In this document: positions 13,001 through 22,349 of the stretch, in pieces
Layout: each line of letters begins with the position of its first letter
How positions within the stretch are numbered: the first letter of the stretch is position 1
Source: Cliona cf. orientalis
Taxonomy: Eukaryota; Porifera; Demospongiae; Clionaida; Clionaidae
Direction of reading: 5' to 3'
Assembly (NCBI GenBank): GCA_963930775.1
Contig: OZ005703.1
Span: 7,874,001-7,938,000, forward strand
Length of the DNA: 64,000 bases
The notes under the pieces: generated by a model
What the model was told of the DNA's origin: nothing
What the model saw: only the letters and a program-made list of their open reading frames with translations
Databases searched by the model: none
Position numbers and translations under genes: made by a program

Positions 13001-16000
13001 GGAGAGAGAAAGTGAGAGAGAGAGACAGAGAAAGAGAGAGAGAAACATTGAAGAATTGTTGGGGGTGGCACATCATAATAGCTATGACTCACCGTAAGAA
13101 GAACACTACAAATATCACTGCGATTATCACTATCACTAACACCAGGACTACAACGATAGCAGCACCAGCCGCCACTCCCGCACCTGGTCCACCACTATCT
13201 TGCTCACCAGGATCTAGGAGAGAGTGAAAAATTAATCCTTCAACTTTTAACTGCCATGGGTAAATTTATATCATTGACTTACTGCCTGAGGGGTTTGGTG
13301 GGCTAGTAGTAGTAGGTAATTCCAACACTGTATGCAAAATTTGTATGATCATGATAATAAGATAATTAATTTAATTTTGCTCACCGATATTAATGCAGGT
13401 AGTCTTGTCAGTTGAGGTAGCATCAGGTACCACACAACAGTATTGCCCCACTGGGGATGTGGCATCGTTCCTGCGATTGAGGCGTACACTACCAAGGCCT
13501 CTGTCACGATAAAAATCATCATTACTTCCATTAACACGAACAAATGATCCATTGGGATAAAACCACTCCCCCAGAGCTCCACCTACACCAGGAGTATCCT
13601 CACCACGGCAACACTGGACTAGGTCAGTGATACAGAGCAGAGCTGCTTCATCTCCCTCTCCAATCTCACCAATCAGAATGTGGCTACCATTATGGTAGGG
13701 CTGACCTCCCAGTGTGAAGAACACTCCTGCATGGAATATGAACTCTAGATGAACATTGCTAGTGTATTATACTGCAATACACAACCACACCAATAGTGAT
13801 TTTTGTGGTATCCATTCCTGAACCAGATCCGGAGAGGTAAGTTGAAGCTGGCAGTGGTCTGACAGTAGTATTGCAGGTATAGTTTCCAGAGTCATTCCTC
13901 CCAAATGAGCTGATCTGGGTAGTGTAGGTGAAGGTTGTGCCCCTCATTGTGTTAGAGAGACTCAGCATAGTTCCATTTGGGTGGGTCAGCTGTGCAGATA
14001 CCATCAGCAGTGAGAGATCAGACTCCATCACTGATGGGCCCAACTCAACAACACAATTCACAGCGACAGTGGAGGTAATATCATTGACTGGGCTAGATGG
14101 AGTGCTTGAGACAGACACAGAGACTGGAGGGGGGACTGAGGGAGGAAGAGAAGATCATCACTTTATGGCTCTACTTTCTCTGGAATCACACTTACTTGTT
14201 AGTCTGATGTCTTGAGGGGGGCTACTGAGTATCATCCCGTCCACAGTGACCTGGCAGGTGTACTGGCCACCATCACTGAGTCTGAGAGAAGAGAAGGAGA
14301 GAGTTGATTCAGTGCTAACTTCAGTGCCATCCTTCCTCCACTGGTACGCACTGACAGTACCGCTAGCTTCACTACTGACTTCACAGGTGAGGGAGTAGCT
14401 CTGCCCTAGACCTGCAGTGCCAGTGATCCGTACATTGACGCCAGCACCTGGATGTCAAAGACCAATCATGAGCAATAGAAAGTAACCACAATACTATAGA
14501 AGAAATTCAGCCAACTCACCAATGTTAGCACAGACTGTCTGTATAACATTTAGGGCATTATGTACTTCACAGCAGAACAGTCCAGTTGGCATCATGACAC
14601 CGGAGTTTCGATTTAGGTTGACTGTTCCATCATCATTGCCTCTGTTTCTGTAGAAATTCACCATAGTTGATGGTCCTGGAACCATCATCCTATCAGGAGT
14701 GTACATGTACCACTCTCCTGTTCGGAAAGCATGCCTGCAACATGGTATTCTGTCACTGATGCACTGGAGCCCATTATTTAGATCAGTATCAGGATTAGTC
14801 TCTCCAATCTCAGTGATCTGGATGGCGCTGTTGTTAGCATAGACCATATCCTTTAGGGAGAGGTAGACACCTGAAGGTGAGTGTGTGCATGCATGTGTGT
14901 ATATTACGTATTTATCACCTAGAAATCTCAGTAGGAAAATTATCAGCTATATGGGATAAGTAAAAGTAGTATTATGGATAACTCAATGATAGGGTAGCCA
15001 GATGATGAAAGGGGTCATAGACAAAAAAATCAGTTGTCATGTAACTACCATGTGCATGTACGTATACTCTTCCCCTCTCCTTATTATTTACTCTTGGTAT
15101 GCACGTATACCTGTATGTATGTAGTAAATTAATGGGTACCTCACCAGTGGTGACTCTGAGTGTTCCAGATTGTGAACGGCTGTTAAAAAGAAATGAATTT
15201 GGAGGTGATGGACTAACAGTAGCTGAGCAGGTGTAGAGTCCAGATTGATCTCTCCCAAATGAGCTGATGGTAGCCATGCTGCTGTAGGTTGATCCAGTCA
15301 TTGATGGAGTAGTGGTAGTCAGTGGACTCCCAGCTGGATCACTCAACTGAATATTCACAGTCACTCCAGGGACATCTATTGCTGGATCCAAGTCAGCCAT
15401 GCAGGTCAGAGTAACACTGGATCCAACAGGACGAACCATCAGTGGGTTGTCTTGATTCGTCGAGATTCTGATCGTTGCTGGCCTAGGTACTAAAGATAAA
15501 ATAATTTTGAGTTTGTAGGAGCTGTAACTATTAAAGAGTTCAAGACCTACAAGTCAGTCGAATACTCAAGGAGTTGGCTGAGGCAGTGGTAATGGGACCA
15601 CTCAGTAGACTGGAGGTGACAGTGGCTTGACAGGTGTAGCTTCCAGCATTAGAAGAGGAGAGAGAAGAGAAGGAGAGAGTAGCCATTGTCTGATCTGAAA
15701 CCACTGCACCATTCTTAAGCCACTGGTAGGTCACCATAGCACCAGCATCAGTGAGCCTCTCAGCTCCAGTGACAGTACAGGTGAGGGAGTACATTGATCC
15801 TACCACTGGAGTAGCTACACTGGATGTAACTCTGACAGTGATGGTTGGGGCTGGAGATGAGAAGACATAATGAGAAAATTCAAGTACCATAGTGTCCCCA
15901 CGTATTTAAAGTTCAAGAAAAACCTACAAGTCGGTTGAACACTCAAGGAGTTGGATGGGGCAGTGGTAATGGGACCACTGAGTAGACTGGAGGTGACAGT

Positions 16001-17520
16001 GGCTTCACAGGTGTAGCTTCCAGCATTAGAAGAGGAGAGAGAAGAGAAGGAGAGAGTAGCCATTATCTGACCTGATACCACTGCACCATTCTTACACCAC
16101 TGGTAGGTCACCATAGCATCAGTGAGCCCCTCAGCTCCAGTGACAGTACAGGTGAGGGAGTACATTGATCCTACCACTGGAGTAGCTACACTGGATGTAA
16201 CTCTGACAGTGATGGTTGGGGCTGGAGATGAGAAGACATAATGAGAAAATTCAGGTACCATAGTGTCCCCATGTATTTAAAGTTCAAGAAAAACCTACAA
16301 GTCGGTTGAACACTCAAGGAGTTGGATGGGGCAGTGGTAATGGGACCACTGAGTAGACTGGAGGTGACAGTGGCTTCACAGGTGTAGCTTCCAGCATTAG
16401 AAGAGGAGAGAGAAGAGAAGGAGAGAGTAGCCATTGTCTGACCTGATACCACTGCACCATTCTTAAGCCACTGGTAGGTCATCATAGCACCAGCATCAGT
16501 GAGCTTCTCAGCTCCAGTGACAGTACAGGTGAGGGAGTACATTGATCCCACCACTGGAGTAGCTACACTGGATGTAAGTCTGACAGTGATGGTTGGGTCT
16601 GGAGATGGGAAGATACAAGAACATCAATAAAACCTCAAGTTATAATCGCTTCACTCACTCTGCACAGTGATGGTTATGGATGCCGAGTCCACAGCACTGC
16701 CCAGTGTAGTTCTACATGTGTATGTCCCAGCATCAGAGGCTGACAGTGGGTTAAATATCAGTGTGCTCATGCTACCAGTTGTCACTATTCCAGATGAAAC
16801 CATCATTTGGTTGTTCATAGGACCCATCAGCCAGGTGATGGTTGGCTGATCAGTTGACCCAGTCACAGTAACAGTACACTCCAGACTGTAGCTCTCCCCA
16901 GCAGTGGCAGCACCAGAAGAAGTGATGGGGGAGACAGTGACAGAGACAGGAGTTGGTGGTGGGTCCACTAGAATGGAATGAAACAGAGATCAGTAGTACT
17001 AGTATCACAGTCTATGATATGTATACAAACTACTCACCAATATTCACAGACATATTCATATTGACCCCAGCAGCATTGGCTACCTCACAGCGAAAACGAC
17101 CTCTCTCTGATGGATTATTTCGACGATTCAAACGCACTACTCCATCTCCCCTATCTCTGTAAAAGAAATTTCCTGTCCTTGTACCTTCAATTAAGACTTG
17201 ATCTCCATCAGGGAAGTACCACTCTCCCTGAGCTGCACCGTCTGAACCTCTGCAACAATCACTTCTGTCAGTGTTGCAAAGTAGACCACCACTACCCTCA
17301 CCGATGGCAGTGACTAGGACAGTGCCATCATTGGGGATTGTCTCTCCATCGAGCGTGAGGTACACTCCTGTGACAGTGAAAAAACAGCTAACGTTATCAG
17401 ATCACTTTCAGAGATCAACCACTTACCTCCAGACTGTCCACTGACAACTGAAATGATGGCTGTAGTCACAAACAGCAGCGCAGTAAGCAAGAGCGACAGC
17501 TGCGAACATTGATTCGCCAT
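4984..17520 (-). CDS. Gene A: receptor-type protein tyrosine phosphatase with ten extracellular Ig-type domains
   Basis: About 26 exons on the minus strand. In order: signal peptide 17427-17520 (start MANQCSQLS, followed by a hydrophobic core and VVSGQ); Ig-V-like 17038-17365; Ig 16659-16967; three near-identical Ig exons 16299-16598, 15928-16221 and 15551-15850; Ig 15145-15489; Ig-V-like 14520-14870; short Ig 14196-14447; Ig 13791-14135; Ig-V-like 13385-13726; stalk 13283-13327; transmembrane 13093-13213; juxtamembrane 12877-12998; cytosolic Ig 12232-12632; linker 11597-11687; phosphatase D1 8097-9904; D2 4984-7057. D1 has WPDHGVP and [10 protein letters not shown], so it should hydrolyse phosphotyrosine. 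The start is the ATG that opens a good signal peptide and is shared with B-F. An in-frame upstream ATG at 17562 is not used consistently in paralogues. Likely role (inference): a cell-surface recognition receptor that counteracts tyrosine phosphorylation, possibly of the tails of neighbours B-G. No lesion was seen. Confidence 0.85.
7790..7975. mobile_element. MITE-like dispersed repeat in a gene A intron
   Basis: It starts with a segment reading CACCTAGCAACCAAAAG and ends with the palindrome CCTTAATTGGGGTGCA...TGCACCCCAATTAAGG. The same family recurs inverted at 49270-49460 and direct at 50200-50530. Partial copies (GATCATAGGGNAGCC plus a GACCATGCATCTC end) sit at about 24150-24710, 40060-40490, 59770-59830 and 62590-62720. 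It is non-coding. Confidence 0.65.
8097..9904 (-). other. Gene A phosphatase D1 domain (intact catalytic site)
   Basis: Exons 9825-9904 ([10 protein letters not shown], then DYINACYID), 9588-9624 (NKYIATQ), 9150-9364 ([15 protein letters not shown]), 8924-9081 ([12 protein letters not shown], then VVHC), 8719-8854 ([14 protein letters not shown]) and 8097-8246 ([12 protein letters not shown]). Every canonical PTP motif is there: the NxxKNxY-like entry, the DYINA recognition loop, TQGPL, WPDHG and HCSxGxGRTG. This is the domain expected to carry the activity. Confidence 0.9.
9905..11596. other. Large gene A intron, no gene seen
   Basis: This 1.7-kb intron separates the D1 start exon from the linker exon (11597-11687). 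It contains CA-rich and simple-sequence tracts and short open frames with no recognisable domain. I see no structured RNA or transposon ends in it. Confidence 0.6.
12232..12632 (-). other. Cytosolic I-set Ig domain of gene A
   Basis: One exon encodes an I-set fold. It has [12 protein letters not shown], then [17 protein letters not shown], then [10 protein letters not shown] with the core Trp, then SDGSLTI, then [14 protein letters not shown]. Both positions normally held by the disulphide cysteines are other residues (Ile-Lys in strand B, Lys-Ala in strand F). The exon follows the transmembrane helix and a basic RRRRSDK stop-transfer sequence, so it should lie inside the cell. Cysteine loss fits a reducing compartment. 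An Ig domain between the membrane and D1 is not a standard RPTP layout. Confidence 0.8.
13093..13213 (-). other. Transmembrane exon of gene A
   Basis: About 25 aliphatic residues ([20 protein letters not shown]), preceded by Gly/Ala-rich sequence and followed by FFLR and RRRR across the next splice. Positive-inside topology puts the Ig array outside and the phosphatase inside. Confidence 0.9.
15551..16598 (-). repeat. Tandem triplication of one Ig exon in gene A
   Basis: Three exons (16299-16598, 15928-16221, 15551-15850) and their introns repeat with a period of about 371-377 bp and are nearly identical, including intron sequence. B, E, F and G have a single copy of this exon, and C and D have none. 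All borders are phase 1, so copy number can change without breaking the frame. Confidence 0.9.
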
Positions 17521-17580
17521 AGCTCGTTTGGATAATACAATTATGTAAGTGAATATCTTCATATGTCGATCATTATCAAC

Positions 17581-17791
17581 TACCGTATAGCGGGAAATTT
17601 TCGAGGGAGAAAACTTTCGCGGATCGGTAGGAAAGCAGCATTTCGCGGAGAAAACTTTCGCGGAATGTTAAAACTGGGCGCATAATGGGTGTGGCATGCC
17701 TAGAATTTCGTGGAGAAAACTTTCGCGGATGGCGGGAAAATCGCGAAATTCGTGAAAGTTTTCTCCCTCGAAAGTTTCCCGCTATACGGTA
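17581..17791. mobile_element. MITE between the start codon and promoter box of gene A
   Basis: Ends TACCGTATAGCGGGAAA and its inverse. The gene C upstream region has the uninterrupted site (CAAC-TA-TGTGAT), so this is an insertion with a TA target duplication. Related elements are at 24185-24635, 31644-31852 and 59098-59545; 49540-49730 is a looser relative. Confidence 0.85.
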
Positions 17792-17811
17792 TGTGATTGT
17801 CACGACGACTC

Positions 17812-17840
17812 TACGGTACGCATGCGCAGAATAAACGTGT
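17812..17840 (-). promoter_or_regulatory. Conserved upstream box of gene A
   Basis: Contains ACGGTACGCATGCGCAGAAT, conserved upstream of A, B, D, E and F. The CGCATGCGCA core resembles an NRF1-type palindrome. In A it is about 300 bp from the ATG because a 208-bp MITE intervenes; in the others it is about 80 bp away. Confidence 0.55.
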
Positions 17841-18051
17841 AAACACACCAGCTAGGCTGATGTGTCTCATATAATTATTATTATTATAGCCCAGCCAAGA
17901 CAAACAATAATACTTAGCTAATATCTGTGCAAACATTATGAACCTGAATCTACATACAGTATATTATAATAATATAGTTCTGCAGTACATGTAAATACAG
18001 TAGTGGTATTATTATTATGCAAACAGACACTGTAGAAATTTCAAGTTGATA

Positions 18052-21000
18052 TTAAACTGTTGTTTTTCCACTGTTAGTGTTATCATCTGCTGTAGCATAC
18101 ACTGGAACCTCTGGTTTACTAACAGGGAACTCATAGGGAGCTGGACATCCTGTTGGTTCATAGTTCCCTCCACCTCCTCCCCCACCACCTCGTCCTGACC
18201 TAGCCAGCTTGTCTGGATCCTCATACTCTCCACCTGCATCTCCCAACCCCCCCAGCTTCACCTGACCATAGGCCATGTTTGCTGACACAGCAAAATCACT
18301 CTTGCTTGACTTCCTTCGCCTGTGGAGTACAGTGAAAGTACACATAGCTAAAAGGATACTTGCCAGTAGTGATTTATACCAATATCAAGAATCATGTATA
18401 ATAATATTTTACACTGACCAGCATATGACCACTGTGATAGCAGTCACTGCAGCAATGGTTCCCACTACCAGAATCACCACCCCCACAGCAGTACCAACCT
18501 CACTGGAGCATGTGCGCAGTGTCTCATCTGACGATGCTATGCGGCAATTCAATAAGTTGGGTACATTAGCCATAATCTTTACATAGTAGTTTACCTGTAG
18601 TTGCAGTGATCAGTTCACTGGGTAGCTGAGTTGACTCGGAGCGGACAGACACCGACTCTATCTGACTTGACTCCACAAAGTTTAGCACTATGCGGGTGAC
18701 GTATGAAGGAACAAAAAGATTTTGTTGATTGCCATAGAAGATCCTGTACCCAATAATAGCAGGGGCAGCATCAGATGGAGGACTCCAGCTGACCTCCACT
18801 GGGGCAGAGGAACCAGACTGAGTGGCTACAACATCCACAGGGGGAGCAGAAACTGGAGAAAAAAAATGATAATATCAACTTTAGCTATGTCGTACTGTAT
18901 AGGTACATACACTGTAGATTTATTATACCTTGCACAACAAAGTTAGCTGAACCTAAATCTTGATCGCTGGTCCCTCTTATCGTGCATGTGTATGTTCCTG
19001 GAGTCCTACCACTGACCGTAAGGACACTGCTGTAAGAGAGAGTGGAGGCATCAGTCTCTACTAGAGGATTGGTATTATGCAATAAGAAACCATCTCTTGT
19101 CCAAACCACACCACTAGCTCGCCCGCCAGTGGAGTTACAAGTGAGGGAGAAGCTGATATTCATAGACTCTTGATCTATGAGCTGAAAGTTAACTTGAACC
19201 ATTATACCTGCATGGAAATCATAAATCTATAAAATAGCAATGAATAGTCACAACAACACTGACTTACGAGTAGTGAGTATAATAGCATTGCTGAGCACTA
19301 CAGATCCAGAGAGATAAGTTGCAGTTGGTTGTGGTCCAACAATAGCCGTGCAGGTATAGTTTCCAGAGTCACTCCTCCCAAATGACTCAAACCGCCTGGT
19401 ATAGGTGAAGGTTGTGCCAGTCACTATTGGTCCACTTAGAGCCAGCGGAGTTCCATCTCTGGATAACTGTGCAGATACCATCAGCAGTGAGAGATCAGAC
19501 TCCAGTATTGCTGAATTTAACTCCACGGTGCAGGTCACAGTGACAGTGGATGCAACGCTGATAGGACTAGATGGAATATTTGTGACAGATACTGATGCTG
19601 TGGGTGGGACTGAGAAGAGAAGGTCATCAATCACTTTATGGCTCTACTTTTTCTGGAATCTTACTAACTTGTTAGTCTGATGTCTTGAGGGGGGCTACTG
19701 AGCATCATCCCATCCACAGAGACCTGGCAGGTGTACTGGCCAGCATCAGACAGTCTGAGAGAAGAGAAGGAGAGAGTTGATTCAGTGCTAACTTCAGTGC
19801 CATCCTTCCTCCACTGGTATGCACTGACAGGACCACTAGCTCCACTGACTTCACAGGTGAGGGTATAGCTCTGTCCTGGAGCTGGAGTAGCTACACTGTC
19901 TCTGATTTGTACAGTGGGACCAGAAACTAGACATGGGGAATGAAAGGTAAAAATTGAGGCAGAGGCCCTGAAATTCGTGTGATATTAACTCACCAATGTT
20001 AGCACAGACCCTCTGCGTCCTACCAGAAGCATCAGATACTTCACAACAGAACAGTCCAGTTGGCCTGATGATATTAGTATTGAGGCGGTTCAGGTTGACT
20101 GTTCCATCATCTCCTCTGTTTCGGTAAAATGTTGTAGGTGCACCAACAATTGGTGGTACAGTTACCTCATCAGGAAAGTACCACTCTCCAAATCTGTTTG
20201 ATTGAGCAGCACAGCATGGCATCCTGTCAGTGATACACTGTAGTCCATTGTTGGAATTTGGAGGTGGTGGCATAGCAGTGTTAGTCTCCCCGATCTCAGT
20301 GATCTGGATGGCACTGTTGTTAGCATAGACCACTCCCCTTAGAGAGAGGTAGACACCTATTTAAATTTAATGTGTGTGCATGTGTTAAAGAGGCAATCAG
20401 TATCATGGCCTCACCAGTGGTGACTCTGAGTGTTACAGACTGTGAACTGCTGCCAGAAAGGAATGAATTTGGAGGTGATGGACTAATAGTAGCAGAGCAG
20501 GTGTAGAGTCCAGATTGATCTCTCCCAAATGAGGTGATGGTAGCCATGCTGCTGTAGGTGGATCCAGTCACTGATGGAGTAGTGGTAGCCAGCAGACTCC
20601 CAGCTGGATCACTCAACTCAATATTCACAGTCACTGGGACATCTATTGCTGGGTCCAAGTCAGCCATGCAGGTCAGAGTAACAGTGGATCCAACTGGACG
20701 AACCATGAGTGGGTTAGTTTGATCCACAGAGATCCTGATCGCTATTGGCCTAGGTACTAAAGACAAATTTAAGTTTTAAGGAGGTGTATCTATCAAAAAT
20801 TAAAGACCTACAAGTCAGCCGAACACTCTCAGAGTTGGCTGAGGCAGTGGTAATGGGACCACTGAGTAGACTGGAGGTGACAGTGGCTAGACAGGTGTAG
20901 CTTCCAGCATTAGAAGAGGAGAGAGAAGAGAAGGAGAGAGTAGCCATTGTCTGACCTGATACCACTCCACCATTCTTAAGCCACCGGTAGGTCACCATAG

Positions 21001-22057
21001 CACCAGCATCAGTGAGCCTCTCAGGTCCAGTGACAGTACAGGTGAGGGAGTACATTGATCCCACCACTGGAGTAGCTACACTGGATGTAAGTCTGACAGT
21101 GATGGTTGGGTCTGGAGATGGGAAGACACAAGAATATCAATAAAACCTCAAGTAATAATCACTTCACTCACTCTGCACAGTGATGGTCATGGATGCTGAG
21201 TCCATAACACTGCCCAGTGTAGTTCTACATGTGTATGTCCCAGCATCAGAGGCTGACAGTGGGTTAAATATCAGTGTGCTCATGCTACCAGTTGTCACTA
21301 TTCCAGATGAAACCATCATTTGGTTGTTCATAGGACCCATCAGCCAGGTGATGGTTGGCTGATCAGTTGACCCAGTCACAGTAACAGTACACCTCAGACT
21401 GTAGCTCTCCCCAGCAGTGGCAGTACCAGAAGAAATGATGGAGACAGTGACAGTCACAGGTGGAGATATAGTTGGTGGTGGGTCCACTAGAATGGATTGA
21501 AACAGAGATCAATAGTACTAGTATCATAACAGCACATGTATACAAACTACTCACCAATATTCACATACAGATTCACCAAGTCACTAGTAGTATCAGGTAT
21601 TTCACAGCGAAAACGACCTCTCTCTGTTGGATTATTTCGACGATTCAAACGTACTACTCCATCTCCCCTATCTCTGTAAAAGAAGTCTCCTGTCCTCGTA
21701 CCTTCAATTAAGACTTGACCTCCCGGAGGATCAGGAAAGTACCAGTATCCCTGAGCTGCACCGTCTGAACCTCTGCAACAATCACTTCTGTCAGTGTTGC
21801 AAAGTAGACCACCACTACCCTCACCGATGGCAGTGACTAGGACAGTGCTATCATTCGAGACTGCCTGTCCGTTGAGCGAGAGATGCACTCCTGAGCGTGG
21901 CAGAACACACTGACTATTAAACGTTGGATCAGACTAGATCACCATCATAGATCAACCACTCACCTGAAGGCTGTCCGCTGACAACTGAAATGATAGTGGT
22001 AGTCACAAATAGCAGCGCAGTAAGTAAGAGCGAAAGCTGCGAACATCGATTCGCCAT
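18052..22057 (-). CDS. Gene B: Ig/FN3 receptor with tyrosine-rich tail (intact)
   Basis: Exons: signal peptide 21964-22057 (MANRCSQLS); Ig-V-like a 21555-21890; Ig 21172-21486; Ig 20812-21111; Ig 20415-20756; Ig-V-like b 19994-20356; short Ig 19669-19926; Ig 19268-19609; Ig 18929-19207; fibronectin III 18595-18852 (VEVSWSPPSD and SEST motifs); transmembrane 18419-18527; tail 18052-18319. Every exon reads through and the ectodomain borders are phase 1. The helix is neutral (VGVVILVVGTIAAVTAITVV). The tail has tyrosines in AYGQV, EYEDP, NYEPT, PYEFP and VYATA, a glycine run, and ends KTTV, a class I PDZ-ligand pattern. Two tyrosines fit YxxP, an SH2-docking pattern used by Crk-type adaptors. 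Function is inferred to be cell-surface recognition with tyrosine signalling. The ectodomain is close to that of gene A. Confidence 0.85.
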
Positions 22058-22130
22058 AGCTTCAACTCGGTAAGTGAATATCTTCATGCGCCGATCATTA
22101 CCAACTATTATGTGATTGTCATGACGATTC

Positions 22131-22160
22131 CACAGCACGCATGCGCAGAATAAACACACC
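22131..22160 (-). promoter_or_regulatory. Conserved upstream box of gene B
   Basis: CACGCATGCGCAGAATAAAC, about 80 bp upstream of the ATG and in the same position as in D, E and F. Confidence 0.5.
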
Positions 22161-22349
22161 AGCTAGGCTGATGTGCCTCATAGCCCAGCCAACACAAACA
22201 ATAATGTTTTAATAGCTAATATCTGTGCAAACATTATCATTTATGAATCTGAATCTACAGTGTAATAATTATTATATATAGCTCTGTAGGAAATACAGTA
22301 GTGGTATTATTGTCATGCAAACAGACACTGTATAAATTTCAAGTTGACA

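Noticed and set aside
17521-17562. Upstream in-frame ATG (MKIFTY) as the start of gene A
   Set aside because: In E and F the equivalent ATG is out of frame with the receptor, and the MAN-type Met gives a cleaner signal peptide in all of A-F.
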